Shown here in pieces: positions 35,978 through 46,100 of a stretch of DNA of 64,000 nt. The DNA comes from CAIQPS01 sp963843455 (GTDB lineage: Bacteria; Actinomycetota; Thermoleophilia; RBG-16-64-13). The stretch covers positions 62,001 through 126,000 of the forward strand of contig CAWJKE010000016.1 of NCBI GenBank assembly GCA_963843455.1, in the 5' to 3' direction. How positions within the stretch are numbered: position 1 is the first letter of the stretch; each line of letters opens with the position of its first letter. Both the position numbers and the translations under genes were made by a program. The notes below the pieces were generated by a model. That model did not search any database. It was not told the origin of the DNA and was given only the letters and a program-made list of their open reading frames with translations.

Positions 35978-38213
35978 CGGAAGCAGCAGGCGTTATGTTG
36001 TAGTCATATGCCGCGCTTGAGCCATTGTACCGGATGAACTCCACGTGGGTCTGCGACGGGCCGACGGTCACCCTCAGGTAGCCTGCTCCCTCCGTGGAAT
36101 CGGCCCAGATCGTGTTGCCCGAGTTGCCCCCGGTGCTGTACATACCGAAGTTGCCGCTGAAGCTTCCGGACGGGACAGACTGGTAGACGACGTCGTCGTA
36201 ATCCTCGTAGGCCATCTGGTGGTCATGCCCGTGGAAGAAGGCGCTCGCGCCGTTTGCTTTCATCATCTGGCGGATGGGCTGGCTTCCCCAACTGGCGCGG
36301 TTGGTGGCCCAACCGGACGTGGTGGTGCCTACGTTGTAGCCGCCCCACTCGCAGAAGTCGGCCGCATCCACACCGCCGTGGCCGTAGTTCACCTGGCCGC
36401 TCTCCGAGTTGCTGCCGGTTATCTGGTGGGAGAACACGAACTTGTACTTGGCGTTGCTGTTCTGCAGGGTCGTCTTCAGCCAGTTGAACTGAGTCTGCCC
36501 GAGCGTCCAGTCCCAACGGTTGTCCGAGCCGGTGGAGTCAGTCTCCCCGCCGCCGGTGGAGGTGGTATAGGGCTTGGTGGTCGTGGTCCAGTAGGGGCTA
36601 ATGACCACGAACAGGGCGTCGCCCCAGGTCCAAGCGTAGTAGTCCTGTTTGAGCTGATCGCCCGCGAGGTTGGGATGGGTGCTGGTGTCACCGGTATAAA
36701 AGCTGTTCGGCACCGGGTTGAGATAGAACTTCTTCTCAGCGTTCTTGGCCATCACAGGCAGGCTGTTGGCCAGGGTGCCCTGTAGGTGCCAGGCCTCTTG
36801 CTGCTCGTGGTTCCCCGGTGTGAAGAAGGTCGGAGAATTGGCGCTCACGAGGTTGAAGTACTGGAGCCCATCCTTGTACTTCTGTTCGGCCGCTGCCGTG
36901 TCCCCGAGGGCGACGCTGGAGCTGCCATTGTCCATAGCGAAGGTGTCGCCCAGGTCGATGAGGAAGTCGGGGGCGTCCGCGGCCACCTTGTTCAGGGTGT
37001 TCGTCCAGTTGCCCGTGTTCCCCAGCTGGATGTTGATGTGCGAGTCGGTGGTGATGTCGAAGGTGAAGGTGCTGCCTGCCGCCCGCTGGGTCCAGAAGGA
37101 GTGCTCACTGCGGCTCGTCCAAGTGGACCCGCCATCGGAGCTGTACTGCACCCGGTAGTAGTACTTGGTGTTCGCGGTCAGTCCGCTCATGGTCACCGTC
37201 GCAGGCGTGCCCGCGGTAGCGGCCACATTGGAGGACGTGCCGGCATACGGTTCTCCGGAGTTCGTGTCGTACTGGCAGCGCAGCGTGACCGCGGCGTCGG
37301 GCATGACCTTGACGCTCATGGAGTTGTTGGTGGGCTGGCCCAAGAGTTCGGCCTCACTGAAGGTGACCGGAGGCGGTGGGGGCGGTGCGCTGCCTACCGG
37401 CCTGATAGCCATGGCTACAGTCGCCCACCAAGCCGAGGCGCTCGCGGTCCAACTCATGGTCACCGTGCTACCTGTGGCCTGCTCGGTGCTGGCGCCGGCC
37501 ATGGTGTTGAAGCTGGTGGCCGAGCTGGTGTAGCCACGTACAAACCACCGTTGCGTCTGGCCGCTCCCGGCCGTCAGAGTCGTCGTGTCGCTGCTCACGC
37601 CCATGAATACGTTGTCGAACACCAGTTCGGTGCCGAGCAGCCCGGTAACGTCCACTGTCACGGCCGTGCCGCTGTTGTTGGCTGACGCTGCGCCCACGAT
37701 AGAGGCGAGCGGGGTAGTCTGGTCGACGTTGGCGAAGTTGGCCGCGCCGGCTATGGCGCCGTTGGTAACCCCGCCGGAGAAGGTGACAACCACGTTACCG
37801 GTGACCCCGCTGGCAGGATTGACCAGCTTGTAGACGGCCGAATAGCGCGGGTCGCTGGTCGTGTCGGTCAGCTGGGTCTTCACCTCAGTCAAAGCTGTGC
37901 CGTTCCAAGCTACCGAGGAGATCGTGCGGGGGGTCGACCCGCAGTTCCACGAGATGCCCACCAAGAGCAGCCGGTTGGCACTGGTACCCGAAGTGTGCGA
38001 GAAGGTGATGCTGGAGCCGGTTGCAGTCGTGCCGGTGGGTGAGCTGCCCTCGTAGGTGACCGGCGCCGCTAGTGCGCTGGCTGTCGGAACCACCAGGATC
38101 AACGCCACCACCAGAGCAGCCACGATAGCTGCCCATATCAACGCTCTGCGGCCGCGCTTGGAGTAGCCCGCGCGGGTGTGGCTAGTTTGTAGAGCCTCGC
38201 CTTCCGTTCTCAT
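35579..38213 (-). CDS. Gene C: exported metallophosphoesterase with surface modules (one-base frameshift)
   Basis: 877 residues once the extra G at ~35911 is removed. ATG 38213 (MRTEGEALQ) follows GGGGGCGGAC, the shared leader. Signal peptide to ASALAA (~51); an NRLLLVGISWN module (~52-255); a purple-acid-phosphatase-like FN3 region (TVTMSGLTANTKYYYRV); then a calcineurin-like metallophosphoesterase with TTDSHI, LGDTF, GNHEQQE, FSHQ and FHGHDHQ. The C-terminal module has two GWNL motifs (GWNLIAATPG, GWNLIGNSM) and PGQGAWVKG. All metal motifs are present, so it is probably an active secreted phosphatase or nucleotidase; the substrate is unknown. Confidence 0.85.
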
Positions 38214-38322
38214 GTCCGCCCCCTGTCTGATAGCTCGCCAATGATGTTCGTGGACCTGCCTGACAGTATCCTGGCTACGGTCGTGGCCGCCGCTGGAGCG
38301 GTCAGGACCGGGTGCAACCTTT

Positions 38323-38744
38323 GTTGACTTCATCCGCACCTCCACCCTACGAGCCCGCGGTGAGGACGACGCTCTGGCCCGAGATCCCTTTCACCCAAGC
38401 CCCCTGGCCGGGTTGGAGCGTGGTCGTGGACGCGTAGCCCTGGGTGGCCGGGTTGTAGACGAAGGCCGGCACACCTCCAGGGAGGGTCAGATTCGCCACG
38501 GTGTTCATGGAGTTACCGATCAGGTTCCAGCCCGTGGTCAGGTTCACCGTATGGGGACCGGTGACACCGGTCACGGTCACCGACGAGGCAGAGGTGGCCT
38601 TGATCCAGTAGCCCTGCCAGGCGGTGGCGCTCGTCCCGCTCACATAGGAAGACCCGTTCCAGGCGAAGAGCTGGCTCGGGAAGGTGGCTCCCGGGGTGGC
38701 AGCGATCAGGTTCCAGCCTATCTGGAGGTTGAGGTTGTAGGTGG
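38323..38744. repeat. ~422-bp direct duplication, copy 2 (3' end of gene D)
   Basis: In-frame counterpart of 35555-35977, encoding the complete double-GWNL module (SQLFAWNGSSYVSGTSA, AFVYNPATQGYAS) and the same 3' flank. Confidence 0.9.
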
Positions 38745-41443
38745 ATCCGCTCGAAGCTGGCCTGATGGCCGCCGCCACGATGTCCCAGTAGGCGTTGCTG
38801 GCGGCGGTCCAGCTCATGGTGACCGAGCTGCTGCCGGCCTGCTCGGTACTCCCGCCGGCCCGGGTGTTGCCGGTGAAATCGTTCCACCGTTCCGACTGGC
38901 CAGAGCCGACGGTGACGGTCTGCGACGAGCTGGTGCCCCCTTGGAAGAGATTGTCGATCACCAGTTCGTTGCCGGTCAGACCGTTCAAAGTCACGCTAGG
39001 GGTCGTGTTCTGGTTGCTACCGCTGTCGGCGAAGCCGGTGACCCCGATGGGAGTGACCTGATCGACGCCGGCGAAGTTGACTGCCCCGGCCACGATGCCG
39101 TTGGCCACTGTGCTGGACATGGTGATGGCCACCGTGCCGGTGACCCCGCTCCCCGGATTGACCAGGTAGTAGAGGGCAGAGTCACGGTTCTGCGTCGAGT
39201 GGGTGTGGCCCACAGCCCGCGTGAGGTTCTGGACCGAACCCCCGCTCGGGGTGAAGGTGACCGAGGAGACGGTGCGAACGTCGTCGCCGCTGTTCCAAGA
39301 CACTCCCACCACCAGCAAGCGGTCCGTGTTGGTGCCGGTGGTGTGGGAGAAGCTCAAGTTGGCGACGTCATCGCTCGTGCCCTTGGAAACGGCGCCGTCA
39401 ACGACGACAGTGCCGGGGGGGATGGCAGTGAAATTGGCTGTGACTGTCTTGTTCCCGTCAACGGTCACAGTGGTGCTGGCGCTGTTCGGGTTGGCCACGC
39501 CCGTGCCGGTCCAATTACTGAACAGGTAGCCCGAGGCGGGGGTAGCGGCGATGTTGACCACCGTATTGCCCGGATAGCTGTGCGGCCCCACCGCCGGCGT
39601 GGTAGTGCCGCCGCCGGACGGACTGACCGCCATGGTGAGGTTGTAGTTCGGGGCGGCGACAAAGTTGGCCGTGACCGTCTTGGTCGGCGTCCATGGTGAC
39701 GGTGGTGCTGGCGCTGCTGGAGTCGGTCACGTCCCCGGTCCAGTGAGTCGAACACGTAGCCCGCGGCCGGAGTGGCGGTGATGTTGACGACCGTGTTCTC
39801 GGCGTAGCTGTGCGTGCCCACCGCGGGATTGGTGGTGCCGCCGCCGCCCGGGCTCACCGCCATGGTCAGATCGTGGGTGGGACCGGTGACGTAGGGCGCG
39901 ATGGTGCGCGTGTCGCTGACGGAGCCCCCGCTCGAGATAAGCTCGAGGGTCGCCTGGCTCGGAGCCACGGTGACCCGAATATGGCCGCCCTGGGAACTCG
40001 ACTGGGCCAGGGTCTGATAGTCGCCGCCCACATCGGTGTGGCTGCCCACAGAGTAGAGGTTGAATGCGGCCCATGCTGCCGGCAGATGGCACTTCCACGT
40101 AGGCCATGTTGTCACGGGTCTCATAGACGTACTGGTGATCGTGACCATGGAAGTAGGCGCTGACGCCGTTCTCGATGAACAACTGACGGATGGTCTTGGT
40201 CATGCCGGGACGTTTGGTGGCGAAATCATAGGCGCTGGCCGTGTTGCTGGTGTAGCCGCCCCACTCGAAATAGGGCGCTCCCTCGGCCCCGCCCCGTACG
40301 TAGCCGACGTTCACGTCAGCGTGCAGCATCCCTCCGACCATCTGGTGGGAGAAGACGAACTTGTATTTGGCGGTGCTGGCCTCGAGGGTGTCCCTGAGCC
40401 AGTTGTATTGGGTCTGACCCAGGGTCCAGTTCCATTGGTCGCCGGTCTGTGGGTCGTTGCTTCCCTCGCCGGCAACGTTCCCGTACGGGTTCTGCGACGT
40501 GTATTCGAACGTGTCGATGACCATGAACAGGGCGTCGCCCCAGGTCCAGGCGAAGTAGTCCTCGCGATACTCGTTACCGTAGGTGCCCTCATCGATGGCG
40601 GAGAGGGGATCGCTGTTGGCGGAGTAGAACGGGCCGTCTAGTGGACTCGGCGTGGGGAAGAACGCCTTGCGGGCCTGGATGCTCCCGATGCCGACGGCTT
40701 CGTCGAGGTTCCAGCCCTCTTCCTGCTCGTGGTTGCCGGGCGTCGAGAAGATCGGCACCGAGACAGCCGCGAGCCCATGCGATTGCTGGCCCGCACGGCC
40801 AGGTACGCGGTGTTGACGGCGCTCTGCGACGTGGCGCTGTCCAGCATGAACGTGTCACCCAGGTCGACGTGGAAGTCGGGGAGTTCGTTCAGGATGTTGG
40901 TGAACGCACTCTGGGTGTTCCCGGCATGTCCGTCGGAGGTGACCGAGAACGTGAAGGTCGAGCCCTACCGGCCCTGCGCGGTGTGGAAGCTGTGCTGCGT
41001 CGACGGTCGAAGTCCCCGTCGGTGACGCTCCCGTCACCGTCGTACACCAGGTGGTAGTAGTACTTGGTGTTCGGCGGAGAGGCCGGTGATCGTCAGTTCG
41101 CTCGGCTGCCCGCCGGTGGCATCGACGGACTGCTCTGGCCTGCGTACGGGCCGCCGTCAGCTGGTCCCGTACCGTAGTAGTACTGGATGGTGGCGGCAGG
41201 CACGATATTGATGGTGATGGAGTTGTTCGTCGGTTTGCCGAGAAGCGAGTCCGCGGTGAACGTGACGGTGGTGGCATACGCGTGCCCCCGAAGGGCCACC
41301 AGGCCGGCAAGGAGCACGATCGCCGCCAGCACCACCACGATGAGAACATCGGTGCGACTCGGCTTCCAGCAGGTCCGCTGCCGAGGTCGTCTCCGTCGGT
41401 CGATCATGTGTGCTGCACTCGTGGTTTTGCCCTCGGTAGTCAA
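38347..41443 (-). pseudogene. Gene D: frameshifted metallophosphoesterase-surface protein
   Basis: A relative of gene G read in at least five frame segments. The N-terminus from TTG 41443 (after GGGGGCGGAA) has a TM/signal segment and ATTVTFTADSLLGKPTNNS. The phosphoesterase core (~40050-40860) has GNHEQEEGW, FSHQMVGG and FHGHDHQYVYE. InlB-like repeats (TMAVSPGGGGTTNPAVG), an NRLLVVGVSWN-like module and an intact double-GWNL module follow. Several indels lie at 40.7-41.1 and 39.6-40.1 kb. The 3' 428 codons are open and clean. Either a decaying gene or a badly called stretch; the clustering favours one common local cause. Confidence 0.75.
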
Positions 41444-41569
41444 TTCCGCCCCCTCAGTCTTGCCTAGTCGTCAGTCATCACGTCAGCGGAACCGCTCTCT
41501 GCGGTCCATCAGTTACATCGTACTGGTAGACATTCCGCCCATCAAGCTAGAAAGCCAATGCAAGACGCG

Positions 41570-41871
41570 CTACTCCCTTCGTCTGGGAGTGATCTGCACC
41601 CCTACAGCCCCGCTTCCCGCTTCTATCCGTACTACTCTGCCCTGCAGAGTGAGCTCCAGGGGGCCGGGTTCTCGGCTGTGTCGGGATCCGGAATGAAGAG
41701 GGAGACCGTCATACGATCACCGATCTCGAGAAGCTGCTCGGTGATCAGACAAAGTCCCGACACAGAAACATCCCGGGTCACCCCGGGACCTTTGTTCGTC
41801 TGGACCGGCAAGGTAATTAAGAACCTTTGGGCCGAGCGGCGTTCGGGACGCGAGCCATCTCTCTGTGCCAT
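41570..41871 (-). CDS. PilZ-domain protein (one-base frameshift)
   Basis: A single PilZ domain, which binds cyclic di-GMP. The c-di-GMP motifs are visible: RRSAQR (RxxxR type) and DVSVSG (D/NxSxxG). The frame closes at 41632, but the next frame continues LELTLQGRVVRIEAG and GAVGVQITPRRRE, the normal end of the domain, to a stop at 41570. Adding one C near 41665 gives a 100-residue protein of normal length. ATG 41871; no clear ribosome site. It lies between the response regulator and gene D, in the same direction, so it may couple c-di-GMP to the surface genes. Confidence 0.8.
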
Positions 41872-42013
41872 AGGTGAAGTCTATGGGGGTGGCGCTGGCT
41901 TCACAATCGAGCGAACGATAGAAGTATCTACACCCTGGGGATAGAAGCGAGTCTAGCGAGTCCGCGCCAAGACCCCGAAGCAGCGTCGGGTAAATACGCC
42001 CCCGTCGTCTCGG

Positions 42014-42655
42014 CTAGACTAAGCCGTTCTCGTGGGCGAATCGAGTCAGATCCGAGCGTCCCCGGAGGTTGAGCTTACTGTACGCCCGGTGCAGGTGAGA
42101 CTTCACCGTCCCCTCGACGAGCGAGAGGGCGTCGGCAATCTCCACGTTGCTCATGCCCTGGGCGCAAAGTCTCACCACTTGAATCTCCCGTGGGCTGAGC
42201 TTGCCACCGATCTGCTGCACCGCGGCTTCCCGCCGCAGCAGGTGTTCCATGACCCGGCTGAAGGAACGCTTTTCCACCCACACGTCGCCCGCTGCCACCT
42301 TCTGCACGCACTGCAGCACCTGGCTGGGGTCCATGTCTTTAAGGACAACGCCGGCCACGCCCAACCGAAGACACTCGAGGGCCTCCCTCTCGCTCAGTTC
42401 GCCGGTGAGAATCACCACCCGAGTGGGATGCCGCTCGCGATTGAGTGCTAGGACCACGGAAAGGCCGTCCATCTTGGGCATGTGGAGGTCGAGGAGGAGC
42501 ACGTCAGGTTGCTCGCGTCTCACCGCCGCCAAGGCATCTTCGCCATTCAGACAGCGAGCGCGGATCTCGAAGCCTTCCCGGCCCGCAAACAGGCGCTCCA
42601 GTCCGTCCAGGATCAGGGGGTGGTCATCCGCCAATACCAGACGAATGGTCTTCAC
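42014..42655 (-). CDS. NarL/FixJ-type response regulator
   Basis: 213 residues. The receiver domain (1-~120) has acidic Asp10/Asp11, phospho-acceptor Asp56 (LLLDLHMP), Thr84 and Lys106. The C-terminal LuxR-type HTH (~152-207) reads LSPREIQVVRLCAQGMSN, then VEGTVKSHLHRAYSKLN. It should bind DNA as a phosphorylated dimer. The start is GTG 42655. No sensor kinase is in the window, so it is an orphan here. Its position at the divergent centre of the surface-gene array makes genes D-A and E-G its likely targets. Confidence 0.92.
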   Translation of the reverse strand: MKTIRLVLADDHPLILDGLERLFAGREGFEIRARCLNGEDALAAVRREQPDVLLLDLHMPKMDGLSVVLALNRERHPTRVVILTGELSEREALECLRLGVAGVVLKDMDPSQVLQCVQKVAAGDVWVEKRSFSRVMEHLLRREAAVQQIGGKLSPREIQVVRLCAQGMSNVEIADALSLVEGTVKSHLHRAYSKLNLRGRSDLTRFAHENGLV

Positions 42656-43128
42656 CGGGGTGATACCTCAGTCAGCAACGCGACCCCTTCAAGTACCCTG
42701 CTCGCACGACAGTGAGAGATTCACTCTGAAGCGATTTGATTCTACCATAAGATATAGCTTTCGTCTACAACGCCAAAGTGACCAGCGGACGGAATCTCGG
42801 ACCGATCCCGGGTCGAGTACTCCTCTGGGATATAGGTTCTTGTATCGTCCGCTGCATTGTGAAGAGTCTACAGCCCGCCTAGACTGGCGTATATATGGTG
42901 TATGGGTGCGGCCTTGGTCCAGTGTATCGGAATGCCGGCGGACCAAGGATGTGTTCGCGCACCGAGAGCGGCAGGGACGTGGGCTCACCGTATCCTCGTG
43001 CCGGGTCTCGGTCGCGTCACACTATATAGCGCACGGCTTACCGCCCACAGGACACCGGCAGGACACACCCGGACCGTGACGAAGAGGTCCATGAACGTCA
43101 GAGGCGAGATATGAGACTGGGGGCGGAA
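42656..43128. other. Divergent intergenic region, AT-richer
   Basis: 473 bp between the response regulator and gene E, less GC-rich than the rest of the window. It contains the upstream element at 42832-42903 and the shared leader before gene E. No gene seen. Confidence 0.6.
42832..42903 (+). promoter_or_regulatory. Conserved upstream element of gene E
   Basis: Contains GTCCGCTGCATTGTGA, TAGACTGGCGTATATATGG and GTGTAT. The counterpart lies upstream of gene A on the other strand. The TATATAT stretch could be a -10 region. It lies ~225-300 bp before the gene E start. Confidence 0.45.
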
Positions 43129-46100
43129 ATGAATGCAGAAGGAAGGCCTGAGCACAGACGGCCTGACCTGGGGGGACGCAGCTCGGAAGCCGAGCCAGAG
43201 GAAGACGATCATGGGGCCGTCCTGGTCGTTCTGGTAGTGGCGGCAATCGTTCTCGTATCTGGGGTGGGAGCCTTTGGGCGGACGGTACGCCGCCGCTGAA
43301 GTGGACGGCACACCTGCCGTCTTCACGGTGGCTAGCGGCGCACCCCCTTCACCACCGCTCGGCCTCTCCACCGGCACAGGAAGCGACCGACTTCTGCTTG
43401 GTCGGCGTCTCCTATAACGTCCACCGCCTCGCGACAGTCTCTTCGGTTACCTTCACCCCCAGCGTCGGTTCGCCTGTTGCTTTGACCCTGGTTGTAAGAA
43501 GGACGCTGCGAAGCGGGTCGCGTGGCCGCGATCTACAGCATTGGCGCCCTGGATTAACCGCAGCTCCCCAGTGGTCAGTCAGGGACAGTGACGGTTGATC
43601 TTCTCAGGCGCGTCGGCAGTGGCATTGTGATCGGTGTTGCCAATTTCAAGGGGGTCGATCGACCACTCCCATCGACCAGAGTGCGGCCATCAGCGCTTTC
43701 GCAACAGTGGCACGGCTATCACCGTGGCGGTGACGACCACCGGCAACAACGAATTGGTGTTCGACACTGTGTTCGCCGGTGGCTCCAGCCCCCCGACCCT
43801 GACCTTTCCTACCGGCGCCAATCAAACCTCCGCATGGAATACGGGGATAGGTAATTTGAGTGGTGCGAGCCAGCACCGAGCAGTCCACCGGAAGCTCGGT
43901 CACGATGAGCTGGACACGGAATTCCAGTGGCTACTGGGCGACCGTTGCAGTGCCAATTAACCCAGCGCCGTGGTAGCAGGGCCCACGGTAACGATTAATC
44001 AAGCCGCCGGGCAGACTGATCCAACCGACGCCTCACCTATCAACTACACGGCTGTGTTTAGCGAAGCGGTGACAGACTTCGCAACCGGAGATGTGACATT
44101 GACCGGAACGGCAGGCGCAACCACCGGCACCGTGACCGAGATCGCCCCCAATGACGGCACTGCCTACAACGTAGCCGTGAGCGGCATGACCGGCTCGGGA
44201 ACGGTTATCGCCAGCATCGCCGCCGGCGTAGCGCAGAACGGGTCTGCACAGACGAACGCGGCCAGCACGAGTACCGATAAGACTGTCACCTACGACATCA
44301 CTGGTCCCTCGGTGACTATCAACAAGGCGGCCGCGCAGGGCGATCCGACCACCGTTTCGCCCATCAACTTCACCGTGGTCTTCGATGACACTGTGACGGA
44401 CTTCGCCACTGGTGATGTGGACCTCTCTGCCAGTACCGCCCTCGGTACGCTCGTCGGCACCGTCACCGGCAGCGGCGCCACCTACAACGTTGCCGTCACC
44501 GGAATGACTGGTTCCGGCGACGTCGTCGCCAGACTGACTGCTGGAGTGGCGCATGATGCACTCGGCAACCCCAGCGCCGCGAGCACCAGCACCGACAGCA
44601 CCGTTGCGTACGAATACGACGTGACGCCACCCGGCGTCACCATCAATCAGGCAGCCGGACAAGGCGACCCGACCGGGGCTGCGGTCACGAACTTCACGGT
44701 GGTCTTTACCGAGCCGGTGACGGACTTCGCCACTGGTGATGTGGACCTCTCTGCCAGTACCGCCCTCGGTACGCTCGTCGGCACCGTCACCGGCAGCGGC
44801 GCCACCTACAACGTTGCCGTCACCGGCATGACTGCTTCCGGCGACGTCGTCGCTAGCCTGGCTGCTGGGGTGGCGCACGATGCGGCCGGCAATCCGAGTG
44901 CCGTGAGCACCAGTACCGACGACACGGTCACCTACAGCCCTGGTCCGCCTCCCGGGTCGGACGGCACGGTTTCTTTCAAGGCGTTTGACTTGACCAGCAC
45001 CACAAGCCCATACATCGTCACCACTGATACGTTCGAGACCGGTTCGGGCGAGAACCGCCTCATGATGGTCGGTATCTCCTGGAATGCCTCTGCGAGCGGC
45101 GCTCCCACCGCTACGATCTCTTCGGTCACCTTCAGTGGGTCAGGTACCCCCCTGACCCTGGTTGATACGTCTGATGCCGGAAGTAGTCGCGCTGCGGCGA
45201 TCTACTATCTGGTCAACCCCCCGAAGAGCACAAGCGGAACCGTCACCGTCACCTTCTCGAAGACTTTCACCACTGGCATCGTCGTGGGTGTTGCCAATTT
45301 CCAGGGGGTTGATCAAACGACTCCTCTAGATCTGGCTGCGAAGAAGAAGGCGGCCACGAGCAACACTGTCAGCAGTGTAAGCGTAGACGTGACGACCGCC
45401 GGTGGGAACGAACTGGTGTTCGACACGGTGTTTGGCGGGGGTACGACAGCTCCAACGCTGACTCCCGGCACCGGGCAGACTCCTGCCCTATGGAACTTGG
45501 GTTCAGCCAACGCAAGTAGTGGTGCCGCGGCTGGTGGGGGCAGCACCGAGTCGGCGGCCGCCCCCGGCGGCACGGTCACCATGAGCTGGACACGCGGCAA
45601 CACCGGCTACATGGCGATTATTGCCGTGCCGATCAACCCGGCGCCTGCGGACGTCGCGCCTCCCGAGGTGACCATCAACCAGGCCGGCACTCAGGCCGAT
45701 CCCACCACCGCCCACACCATCAGCTTCACTGCGGTGTTCAGCGAGGCGGTCAGCGGCTTTGAGACCGGGGACGTGACCCTCGGCGGCACGGCCGGGGCCA
45801 GCACCGCCACCGTCACCGAGATCGCTCCTTTTGACGCCACCACCTACAGGGTGGATGTGAGCGGCATGACCGGCTCGGGCACGGTCATCGCCACGATCGC
45901 CGCCGGGGTGGCCGTGGACGGAGACAGCAACCTTAACCTCGCCTCCACCTCGACCGACAACTCGGTCACCTATGACGTCGCGCCTCCCGAGGTGACCATC
46001 AACCAGGCCGGCACTCAGGCCGATCCCACCACCGCCCACACCATCAGCTTCACTGCGGTGTTCAGCGAGGCGGTCAGCGGCTTTGAGACCGGGGACGTGA

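Noticed and set aside
42656..43128. Cyclic di-GMP riboswitch upstream of gene E
   Set aside because: Considered because of the PilZ neighbour, but the conserved GEMM core bases were not found on either strand.
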